In this document: positions 53,401 to 64,000 of the stretch, one piece after another
Position numbering within the stretch: position 1 is the stretch's first letter
How the letters are laid out: each line of letters opens with the position of its first letter
Assembly (NCBI RefSeq): GCF_030936135.1
Contig: NC_082598.1
Coordinates: forward strand, 56,388,347-56,452,346
Source: Gavia stellata
Taxonomy: Eukaryota; Chordata; Aves; Gaviiformes; Gaviidae
Direction: 5' to 3'
Length of the DNA stretch: 64,000 nucleotides
Translations under genes and position numbers: made by a program
The notes under the pieces: generated by a model
Told to the model about the DNA's origin: nothing
What the model saw: only the letters and a program-made list of their open reading frames with translations
The model's database searches: none

Positions 53401-56400
53401 TTATAAGGTCACATAAATCAGAGATGAAAAGAATGTGTTTTATTAGATCTTGCAGGTTCTGAACCTACCGTCTTGAAACTAATGGGTAGCTGCTGTTGGC
53501 ACCTGAAATTCCTGCAGGGCTGTTTGTAAGTCCACTGAAGTCAGTAGAAAAGATACCTACTAGCAACACAATTTCCTCTGTCTCCTACAGGGCTCTCTCC
53601 AGTTATTTGTTTCCTTCCAAACATCCAAATTAAGGGGGATTTTATTGGTTACTTTTCTGTGTCCTGGAGTTACTGAGTACATATTATATAAAATAAAATG
53701 TACATATATATTCATACATAATAAAATGCATATTTCAAGGTCTTGAGCAAGATGAAGAGGCATGAATGGAATCATAGTAACTCAGTGCTGAGTGAAATCA
53801 GGAAATAAGATTTTCAGGTAACTTTTTCTACGCTATTCATAGAGCATTGGTGATGCATCTGTGTTTCACTGTTACCTTTTTGAAAAGTAAAACAAGGAGG
53901 CTTCTTGACTTTGCTCTTTAATAACAGGAGGTGCTCCTGAGCTATTATCACAGGTCCATAGAGGTATTCACAGCGACAGAAAAATCTACAAACTCACTAT
54001 GGCATCAGAAAGTGTAAGGATCACTTCTATACGCAAAGAATGAAATCACATGAATCTGCTGAATCATAGGGTATTTGGCATCAAGTGTTATTTTTACTTT
54101 AATTGTCTAGCTGTGGTGCTCTGAGTACAGTTGTAACAGGGATGTATGTATATCGGTGTTTCTAAAGTTGCATTTTCATTCTTGAATTTTGGTAAAGCAT
54201 AAATCAATTACAATATGAAATAATATTTTGAAAAAAAGGAAGTGATAAATAGAAATTTCATAAGACTTAGATACAGCTACTTAGTTATATAATGCTGATG
54301 TTAGAATGTCCTCTGACTGAATCAATTGGCCTTTAATAGGTATTACTGGTGTTCATTTTAAAGAATGAATTAAAATTTCTGAATTGATCTGACAAGCAGT
54401 TTCCTTATCTTACTATCACTGTTGTATCAAGAGAATATTCAATGTTACTTGCTTCCTTCATTAAAAAATAATTTTAATGGATTGCTCTTCATAAAGCACT
54501 GCAGGCAATTCACAGATTTAGAATACCATCTACAGAGTATTTTGAAAAAAAATAGTATAATCTCATCCATTTTAGAAGACTGTTTAATGGGAATGCTTAT
54601 ATGAGACCATATTCTGGCAGCATAGAAATAGTTTGTTACTCTTGTCTTTGTTGTACAAGGAAAAAAGTAAAAAAAAAAAAGGTAGAAATTTACACATAAT
54701 ATAACTATGTTCTTATGACTTTTGTCCAAAAGTTATTTTAAATTCGAAGTGCTAGAGGAGGATCAGCGTCAAGTGAATTTTGTAATTGCTTACGTGGGAA
54801 GCATACAATAACTTAGTAGAAAAGCTGCATCTGCAAATTTTGTAGCAAGTATAGGAGGGAGCCTTTTGGCAACATAGCAAATTTTGTGTCTTGAAATGTA
54901 TCTTTTTGCATTGGAAGTAAACGATAAAAAGAAAACATTCTCAGGTACTGTCTCAAATGTGGGAAAACATTTGCTTTCTCCTGTTCTGCATTTTGGAATC
55001 TAAGATTCATGCCCTGCCTGCTGTAGAATCCAGGTTTTCATCTGAGATGCTTCAGGTGCAGGTGGAGAGGGGATCTGAACTTGGTTTTTCCGCATCCTGA
55101 AACAATGTCATGGCCTACATGCTGATAGTGTCTTGTCGTGTTTTGTGCATTTGCTTATGTTTCTGTCAGTGGAAAAGAAATAACCGTCAAAACTGATTCA
55201 TAAGGATCATTGTATTCTTACGACATTTTATCACAAACGTTCCATTTCTAAACTACAGTGTTTCTTAAGCCAAAAGGTCTGATAGTTAGTTGGTTTTCAG
55301 CAGAAAAAATGATTTAATTTCTTTTTCCAAAATTCCAAAATATGATCTGCCTATGTAGAGTTTTATGGAACACATTATTGAAATAATCATTTCTTAAGAA
55401 CTATTATTTTTCAATGAAAGTTAATCACTGTTGCCAAACGTAGTTTTCTTTTCCTGTCTCTTCTTCCTAATGCTCTGTTTCTGTTTCTCTTTCGTGTAAT
55501 CTTGCTCCTTCCTTTGGAATTGGAATGAAAGGAAAACCAACTATGATCATATCAGTGAAATTCAATTTGTGGCTTCAAGAAGTCAATCTTTTGCACCTTT
55601 TCTGTAACCATTGGACCATCTTATTTCTGCTATGATATATATTCACAAAAGAGTTCTTATTAATTTGATTTTCTATATTCATGTTGAAAGAAGATGATTT
55701 ATGTAAGAACAAGAGTACATTTGCCTTTCATAATTTAGTATTAGAATTTTTCAGCACGAGAGGACTCATTCCTGCAGCCAGCCCAAGGAATGACACTCTG
55801 AAGTTGACTGGCCAATTGTTTATTGATTGCTGAAGATCACATTCTTGGTTGATGTTCAGCAAGCTGCATTACAGTCCAAAAAATGTGAGAAGATATGACT
55901 GATTACAAATTGACTTGAAGATTTTTAGGTCATTATGATCCCCAAAAAGCTGTGATAGTAAAAGCAAAAAAAGAGAATGAGCAGTGAAGAGGGTGATTTT
56001 TAAAGTTTTTCTAATGGAAGATTTTCTAGAAATACGCCAACTGTCATTTCCCTCCTCCAAGCTTTCCAGACAACAAACATTTTTTCCTACAAGTTTGCTG
56101 CAGTTGGTTCTGTAAATTGCTACTCTGTTTCTGCCTGCTCAGTAAACTGTTTTTTTAAAACACTCTACCTTTATTCACAAGGCCAAAGAAGCTTCCGGCT
56201 ACAATCATTTTTCTGTATTGCTTAGAGTTTAAGGAAAAGCAGAATAATTGCATTTTGAGGTTTTTAGAAAAAGTAAATCATCGCATTTAATATCCATAAC
56301 CTCTGTGAAACAGATTAACCAGAGCAGATTAAGGAATCGGGAAGAATTGAACATTACGAGTAGGAGAAATAATAAAACTAAAAAGTACTATAGCACAGTG

Positions 56401-57559
56401 GATTATTACAGAAAATGTATTTACTTAAAAAAGGGGTACAGTCTAACCTCTTCACAGAAGTCACTGTAAGGAAGAATGACAGGACATGCTGATGCTAGGT
56501 TAGGTATTCATGAGAGTTTTGATCTCACTTACACTGATGTTGATCCAGAATTACTCTGATTTCTGGGGAGTTGCTCTAAATTTCTGCCTTTCTAACTCAA
56601 GAGCAAAGTCAGCTTTCAACTCTGCATCCAAAAGTAAGGTTTTAGTTTCTCTTTTTATCTTAGCCATCATTTAAAATACTTAAAAGTTCCCCACCAAAAA
56701 TGAGTTATATTGGAGATAATCCAGGAAAAGCAGATACAATTTCGATACAAATCAGGCCAGGATTTTTGTGTTCATCATCATTCTAGGAATAATTTGTAGT
56801 GCTGAATATATTTTCCTTGCTTTGATCATCTTATGTAATAGGATGTGCTAGCTCCCTTATGGGGCTCTGATCCATCAAACTCTTATTCTCAGTGATTTCT
56901 CTTCCTATACGCTAAAGAAAAGTGTTTTCTGGGCTACGTTATTCTCTCATTTATGAAGTATTACTAGAGAATTAGCAGAGTTCAAGAAAGTGTTTTCTTA
57001 CTAGCTTCTGTGCTTCTAACATGGCAACTAATGAGTAGAAGATTGACTAAAAGTAACTTCTAATTAGAAATTATTTTCAAAACTATTTCCTGAGTTTTTT
57101 GTTTTGGGTTTTTGGTGAAAATACTTAATTTTTCAGCTTTGTATAAGCCTTAGTTGTGCTGCGGAGAGGGGGAGAATGAAAAGTAAGAGTATTTCTACTT
57201 TTTGCTTCTTTTAGCACACAGTATTTTAAGTATGATGGTACTGCTTAGTCTGTGGCTGATCTGCAGTGCTACAGATTCTTCAGGTGATATATTCTGTAAA
57301 TTGTAGAAAAGAGAGCCAAGCTGTACTAGTTTTGTCTTAGCATGGGATAATGTTCCTATTGCTTTTTCTTTTAATTGAGCTGACCTATTAAATCACCTGG
57401 CTGCTACACATTTTTGTGCTACATCAGCCCTGTTCAGTATTTTTGACACTGCTTAAAACCAGCAGGTTTCTGTTTTGAACATGAGGAATGAGCTATATTT
57501 ACTTGAAAAAATAAGTAAGGAAAAGTACATTCTTAGTTAATCTTATGCTTTTTCCTAGA
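50419..57559. other. Intergenic, no gene recognised
   Basis: AT-rich sequence with short simple tracts. One segment at about 56515-56590 resembles an old amniote palindromic repeat. Open frames are short and featureless. Confidence 0.55.
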
Positions 57560-57760
57560 GCAGTGGCAGGCAAAAGACGATCAGTTGCTGAGTGTTAAGA
57601 GCATTGAACTGGGTTTGTGGAGACCTGCGTTCTAGCCTGGCTGTGGCACAACCCAGCTTGGAGAAATCAGTTCCTCTCTCAACTTCAAAATTCCCATCCT
57701 CCTAATCTGCTTTGTAAATATCTCTGAGATTACCAGTTACATCAACAAAGCTGTTAAGGT
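57560..57760 (+). mobile_element. MIR-type SINE relic
   Basis: Matches the MIR/CORE-SINE order by eye: TTAAGAGCATTGAACTGGG, GGAGACCTGCGTTCTAGCC, TGGCTGTGGCACAACC. A region follows where MIR has the CAAGTCACTT/CCTCTCTG segment (here AAATCAGTTCCTCTCTCAAC). Then come TTCCCATCCTCCTAATCTG and TTTGTAAATATCTCTGAGAT. MIR is an ancient amniote SINE, so copies in birds are old and divergent, as here. Confidence 0.82.
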
Positions 57761-59856
57761 TGGAAACCAAATGTCAGTAATTTTGTCCCAAGCTTTTCTG
57801 TCTATGCCACTCCTTGCAAAAAATTTGATTGCTTTTTTATGTACTAAATCACAAAACCTTTCTCCTATTTCTAGTGTCAGACAGGCTCATTTGGCAGAAA
57901 AAGAATCTTGTTGCAAATGAGCTGACCTTTCTCAATAATTCAGCATGTTCCAGAGGCATTGTGAAGACAACAGAGAGGAAGGCAATTAATTTTCTGAGGC
58001 AAAATGATTTAGACTAATTTATTTTTTGTGGATACAACATATATCACCAGATGAGTTTTGAACAAGCAGTAGCAAAGAGGGAGGAAGAGGCATGAAAGCA
58101 AAAGATAGTAACTAAATATAATTTGTAAAGAATGCATCTTATTTAGTTAGACAAGCTCTAAACATTAGCATTCACGTTTGGTGACTAGTTATTTTGGAAC
58201 TTTGTGGAAGGTACTTAGATTTTTATCATTGTGTCCTTTTTTTTTTCCTTAATTAATTCTCAAGTAACAATGTGGCATATATTTTTTTCTGATTTAGACT
58301 CAGTTTATTTTATGTGAAGACAGATCTTGCATGCTCTTTAGCTGTGCTATGCTCTGCTGTACTATACTATACTAAACTATGCTGTACTATACAGTACTAA
58401 ACTATAGCTAATATTGACAAGAGTTGATGGCAAAATTACTTTGCTTGTATACTCTTTCTAAAGGGACAATCATCTTTCATTTATGAGAGGTGTAGTTACC
58501 ATATTGCTTAATCACTGGTTGATTTCTCCATTTACCCTGTCCAGCTTAGTGACTGATGTTCAGTGACTGGGCTTGTAGTCATAAATTACAGTGCAAAGTA
58601 GAAACTGTGCATGGCAAATGCTTTCTTGCATTGTTTTCATGACCGTGAGCATGATTTGATCAGACAACTTTTGTTATTTGCTGTAGTAATAGGAAGATTT
58701 CTTTTCATGTGGAAAACTTGCCATTATACAATTTTTTTTTTTTTTTTTGCTTTTCAGTTCCGAAAAAAACCTTGAAATTTTTCGTAGCAAAAAGTTGAAA
58801 TTTTCAGTGTAAATTTCCCAGAAACACATGAAAGTTGCTCACTTAGAATGTCTGTTTCTGTCAAAAACTGTCTCAAAGTAGTATTTTGACTGATCTTTTA
58901 TAGTACCGGAGTTCCTATTGCTTATTAATTCAGCTACGTTTTTGAAATGCATAGTTGTTTAATTGTTTATATGCATTTTTAAATGAGTGGGCTCACACAT
59001 TTCATAAGTGGACTCTGATCTACTCTACTGTCAAAGCAGGTTTCTATTCTTAAATCTTTAAGGAACTTGAATAGTTAAGCTCATAACAGATGGATTAACT
59101 CAAGTAAGAAGCTGCTATCAATTTATTAAGGTACCAGGCCAGGACCTAGAGTTTCTTACTTTAAAGGTTTCACTTGCTTTAGACTATTGGCAAGAATTCC
59201 AGGAAGGGCTCTCAGACACTAAGCTGGATCCCCTCAGAACATCAACTTTTCTGTTGCTCTTGGGACAGCATAGGGTGGTAAGCTTCCTTAAAACATTTGT
59301 TTGCTCTTCTGTCACAGTTACAACTCCACACAAGGATTAAAAACACATAGTCAACTCTACCTTGCTCCTAGTTTCTCACTTCTGTAGTGCCTGGCTTTAG
59401 GGCATAACGGAAAAGCATTCTGTCATAAATCTGGTGTATTCATGTACATGTGTAATAAATGTTATACACGTACACAAAATACACACATACACATAGAACA
59501 TTAATTGAATATACTATGGGTAGGAAAATTGTCTAATGTGTTTAAGTGGAAGCGTACATCTGAGGAAGGGCTGTGGCGACTGGCTACTAATGCAGCTCCT
59601 GCCGGGTATGACATTCTAGCCTGTAGAGCTGCCTGTGCCTTGCCACTTCTTGTATACTACTGCTGTAGCAATGTGTCAGTTCTCTCATTTGTCTCTTATT
59701 TGTTGTCCATCAGCTGAGAGAGATTTTCATGCTTGCCTTTTCATTTTTTTTTACATGAATTCCTGGAAAAGATGAATAGCAATTTTTCATGAGGTTACTT
59801 GGCATTTATTCTTTCTTCTAGGCTACCTGATCCTTATAAGCATCCCCTTATGACCT
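57761..59856. other. Intergenic, no gene recognised
   Basis: Contains the pentanucleotide tract at 58344-58407 and a run of 17 T at 58732-58748. Nothing else recognised. Confidence 0.55.
58344..58407. repeat. Degenerate pentanucleotide repeat (TACTA/CTATA type)
   Basis: Repeated units such as ACTATACTATACTAAACTAT and GCTGTACTATACAGTACTA, with point changes and a partial second round. An impure microsatellite, likely old and slowly evolving. Confidence 0.8.
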
Positions 59857-60457
59857 TGTCGTGGTTTAACCCCCATAGGCAGCTAAGCACCACAGAGCTG
59901 CTCGCTCACCCCCCCTCCCCGGTGGGATGGGGGAGAGAATTGGACAGAAAAAAGTGAGAAAACTTATGGGTTGAAATAAAGACAGTTTAATAGGTAAAGC
60001 AAAAGCTGCGTGTGTAAGCAAAGCAAAGCAAGGAATTCATTCGCTATTTCCCATCAGCAGGCAGATGTTCAGCCATCTTCAGGAAAGCAGGGCTCCATCA
60101 TGGCAATGGTTACTTGGGAAAACAAATGCTATAACTCTGCATGTCCCCCCCCTTCCTTCTTCCCCCAGCTTTTATTGCTGAGTGCGACATCATATGGTAT
60201 GGAATATCCCTTTGGGATATTGGGGTTCGGGTCAGCTGTCCCAGCTGTGTCCCCTCACAACTTCTTGTACACCCCCAGCCTACTCAGTGGCAGAGCAGTC
60301 TGAGAAGCAGAAAAAGCCTTGATACTGTGTAAGCACTGCTCAGCAATAACTAAAACATCCCTGTGTTATCAAGACTGTTTTTATCACTAATCCAAAACAT
60401 AGCCTTATACAAGCTACTATGAAGAAATTTAACTCTACCCCAGCCAAAACCAGTACA
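59857..60457 (-). mobile_element. Solo LTR of an avian endogenous retrovirus (ERVL-like), with 5-bp target duplication
   Basis: A 601-bp unit begins TGTCGTGGTTTAACC and ends AAAACCAGTACA, so it has TG...CA termini. It is flanked on both sides by GACCT (59852-59856 and 60458-60462), a clean 5-bp target duplication. No internal retroviral genes, primer site or second LTR are present, so it is a solo LTR left by recombination. Sequence such as GGTGGGATGGGGGAGAGAAT is a recognised feature of a common bird LTR family. The minus strand has a TATA-like AATAAAAG at 60176-60169 and an ATTAAA further down, which is why I orient it minus. The family name is not certain. Confidence 0.88.
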
Positions 60458-60462
60458 GACCT

Positions 60463-63400
60463 CTATCCACAGGATCCTAAAATTATTCTTTTTTTAATAT
60501 CCTCCCATGTGAGTTTTTGTTTTACACTCATAGACACACCCTTTCACAGTCCTTTTGGAAGTCTCTTAACTCAATCGCAGATGAGCAATTTTTTCACTGA
60601 GATGTTCCACCTCCATGTCCTTAGATGAAGAAAGGACACACAGGACTTCAAGAGATAAACAATTCTTGTAACAGAAAGCAGGAGTTTCAAAATACTGACT
60701 CTGGGAGTCAGGCAGTTGAAGCCCAATGGGAGTAATTCTTTTGGGTAGGTTTGGAAATATCTCCATAATATCTTCTGTTTTTCAAGATGAAAATAAAATT
60801 TTGGCGATGATACCATCCATTTAATGCTATGATATAAGGGTGCAAGCTTCTCTACAGTATTCACTTTATTTCTCTTATTTCTCTTCAAGATGGCTTAGAA
60901 ACAGCTGGGTAGCAAGTGATCCGGGCAACTGGGTAGAATTTGAATGCCAAGATAGATGGTCAAGACCCTGAAAATTTTCATTGTTCCATTTCTATGTGTT
61001 CCCAAAATGTTTTCCAAAAATGTAATTCGATTATTGATTGTTGGTTTTGTCACTGATTCTTTGAACTAAGCAAGTAGGAGATTAGGCATGCTCTAGACAG
61101 CCAATGAAATGGGAAATCCAAATTTGGAGAATTTCCTCATTACACTTTATGATATAAGGTTTTTCTTTCTTGGTGCTTTGACAAATACCTCCTTCCTGCT
61201 TCTCTGAAAAAAATTACAAATAATTCAGCAGTGATCTGAGTTTTATGCACTTTGAATATGTTTAGTCAGAAAAAATTAATTTTCAATAAAGAGATACAGT
61301 TTTCAGTCAGGGTGTTCAGGTTTCAGTAAAAGCATCTTGGGACATCCAAGGATATTACTTTTATTGCTTTCTGTGAACTGTTCACTTTGATCTCTGGTAT
61401 TGTAGTATGAGTCGTTACCTTGGTAGCTATATCAAGAAGATATTCTAACCACTGGCAATAGCCTTCTGTGTTAAAAAGGCTAGAAAATTAGATGATACAT
61501 TTTAAGATGGGCAGGGGATTGTCTTTCTTTTAAAATAAAATATGTGAAGATAAAATTACATGTCCTTTCATTCTCTGGTGACGATGGAGGTAGCAATGGT
61601 AAAAAGCTTGTTCTTGGCAAGAAAAGAAGCCTGCTGGTACTTTCTTGACCATAAGAAATTGTGAGTTGCAAAAAAGTAGAGTATCTGTCAATCCCTCCCT
61701 TCTAACACATACCTGCGTATGTACCTGGCTTCTTGTGTCTTGCTAGCATGAGTGATGTCACTCCTCCAGAAAACAGGTTGTAAAAAATAATGTTACTATC
61801 TTTTTTTTTTTTAATGTTTCAAGTATTGCTATAAAAGGGGTTTTTTTTTACTTTATAAAGAACAAGTATATGTCATTTGTCTTTTGAAAAGAAACTCTTG
61901 TCCAGCAAGTAGGTTTTTAAATAAATGTTTAAAATGTTCCCACTTTGTACAATACAAATAAGTAGTAAAGAAAGGCTGAAATTTTGGAAAACTGAAAAAA
62001 CACAAAAAACATTTTAATATGGCTTAATATTCTATTGCCAAGAAAAGATTTCAAAGAACAGATTTTTTTCATATGAGGGCTATCTCTGCTCCAAGACTGA
62101 TGTTGAGAAAAGATATGTGTCCTAAAATCCCAGTTGTCGTAAGGAATTTACAGTTAATTGGGAGTTTATCAAGTTGAGTAATCAGTAAATTGATGCAAGA
62201 TCATTTTTTTCCCAATTGCAGATTGCAATAATTTAAGTTCCCTTAACTAACTGACTTCAACTTTTGTAGACCTAAGTTGGATTTATGACCAATCTATTTG
62301 TTGGATAGCTTGTTTTTCCTAGGAGAGAGGGTAGTCAGAAGCAAAACTGAAACAATGTGGCAAGTTTAATGAGGAAGGGGCTATGACAGCTCCATAATTT
62401 GCAGCTAATAAACCACTTCCGATCCTTGTTGCTGGTTTTGGAACAAGAAAACAACTTTTATGTGGAAATGATAAGTTAGTAGATAGCACTGCTACTCCTT
62501 TGCTGATCACAGAGTCAAGGCAGGTGGACGGACACTCTATCTACATGCATAATGTTTTATTGCATCCACAACGATGATAGTTGATCATCTGACAATTTCT
62601 CTAACCATAGTAATCTGTCAACAACATTGTTCTTTTTCAAGGATACCATTCATTTAGGGTTGGCGCCAGGTAGCGATCTCATGCTAAAAATGCCTTCTAG
62701 CTCTACTGGACTTTTTTTAAATAAAGAAGAAAACCCTTTCCTGTCTATGTAAACAACGAAGGAAATGGCTCACAGCCTGAATTTTTTCACACACAGAGAC
62801 ACACCCTGGTTCAAAGACATAAACAGACAGAAACATGGATGTCCTAAAGTCAATTTTTGTACCTTGTAGTTGAATCATTACTCCAACAAGTGACAAATGA
62901 AAATGAGTATTATGAACTGACAAACTAATCCTTACTATAAAAAGAACCAGAGGCAACTACCCTTCCCCAATGCAATGGCTTTTATAAAACAGTAGCTACA
63001 AAAAGGGCTATAAAAAGACTTCAGAGATCTGGGGTTTTTAAAATTAAAATATGAGTCTTCCCTAGCTTTCCTGAGGCAGGCAGGGGAAAAAAAAATCTTT
63101 AGATTAAATCTCCCATATTTGCTTCAGGCTATTGTCTGAAAATAATTTGTTCTCATACATGTAGCAAGCACTTGGGATTGAAGCTGTTTTATAAATCTTT
63201 TGCTCTTTTAAAACCAATACAGATGGTGGATGTTGATAAAATGTTTGTTGTCTCACTGAATTGTTCAGATAAGTTAATTTTGTCAAGTAGGATTTGTAGT
63301 GGTAGGAGTATGTGTAGAGGTAGCATTTGGAGGCTGAAGAAACTAATTTCTTGTGCCTGACTTCATGTGTTCAGAGCGTTATCTAATGGATTTATTTCCA

Positions 63401-64000
63401 GATTAATCCAGCAGAGAAAGGGCCCTTCAGCACACTCTTTCTTTTATGGATGATAGAGATAGGGAAATCCTGGACTGGCATGTGTACTTTGGGTGAATTC
63501 TAGCATTGCCCTAATGAAACACCATTTCATCCCAGAAAGACGAACTGGTGTTCCCTGCTGCTGAGCAGTGTTTTTGCCTCATGCTCTTGTTTCTTACTGA
63601 GGTAGTGTGTGGGATGCCCTGGAAGGCAAAACAAAGGATAATTGGAGTCTGGAGCTGGGGCAGTGGACAACAACAGCCATTAAAACCAACTTCCATTCAG
63701 AATAAAAAGACAGAGAACTGGAGAGAAGAAGCCCAAAGGAAGGACAAAAGGGAAACAGGAGATTGGAAAGAGAGCACTGAAGATAATTGGAAGTTGAACC
63801 AAGTTGTTGGGGGGGGAGGAAGGACTGAAACCCGCACTGTTTGTGTCTGATTATATTAATGCTTGTATAATGATACATTTTGTCAGACGTCCATTATGAG
63901 ACCTAAAAATATTGCAGTTTTGTCTGTCAACACAGAGCAGCTTTGTTTAGAACCCTGTCTTTCATTGGCAGGATTTTATCCAGCCTCCATTACCACAGAG
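60463..64000. other. Intergenic to window end, no gene recognised
   Basis: A run of 12 T at 61801-61812 and other short tracts. The open frames at 63548-63850 plus and 60571-60888 minus show no family features. Confidence 0.55.

Noticed and set aside
63548..63850. 100-codon plus-strand frame and its antisense at the window end
   Set aside because: Composition is driven by purine-rich sequence (GAAGAAGCCC, GGGGGGGGAGG). No family features.

Overview
This is AT-rich vertebrate genomic DNA, and almost certainly avian. It carries CR1 LINE 3' ends with the tandem ATTCTATG/ATTCTGTG-type tails common in birds. It also holds a solo LTR of a type I recall as widespread in neoavian birds, which is memory-based and not searched. 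Several very old amniote repeat relics (CR1-like LINEs and a MIR SINE) add to this. I see no bacterial or viral gene organisation, and no CRISPR, rRNA or tRNA.

The window contains one gene I can support: the complete coding region of the neurokinin B receptor (TACR3, NK3R), a class A GPCR, on the minus strand. Its five coding exons are at 46417-46886, 30350-30538, 28779-28929, 9317-9513 and 6078-6393. All four introns have GT-AG borders. The exons sum to 1323 bp and join in frame to a 440-residue seven-transmembrane protein with every expected landmark: D2.50, the Cys pair, DRY, CWLP and NPIIY. The introns are about 15.9, 1.4, 19.3 and 2.9 kb.

Layout: 1-6077 is the 3' flank, holding the probable 3' UTR, one candidate poly(A) signal and a CR1 3' end at 2648-2872. 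6078-46886 is the TACR3 transcription unit. Intron 3 holds two old CR1-like LINE fragments in opposite orientation and a perfectly alternating purine/pyrimidine tract. Intron 1 holds an old LINE endonuclease-region fragment. 46887-64000 is the 5' side: a candidate TATA-like site about 400 bp before the ATG, then about 16 kb with no recognisable gene. That last stretch holds a GT-rich/poly(T) block joined to a CR1 tail, a MIR relic, a pentanucleotide repeat and an intact solo LTR with a 5-bp target duplication.

No new multi-gene system is visible. The points most worth checking are the overlapping reading frame across TACR3 exon 1, the N-terminal start choice, and the repeat relics.
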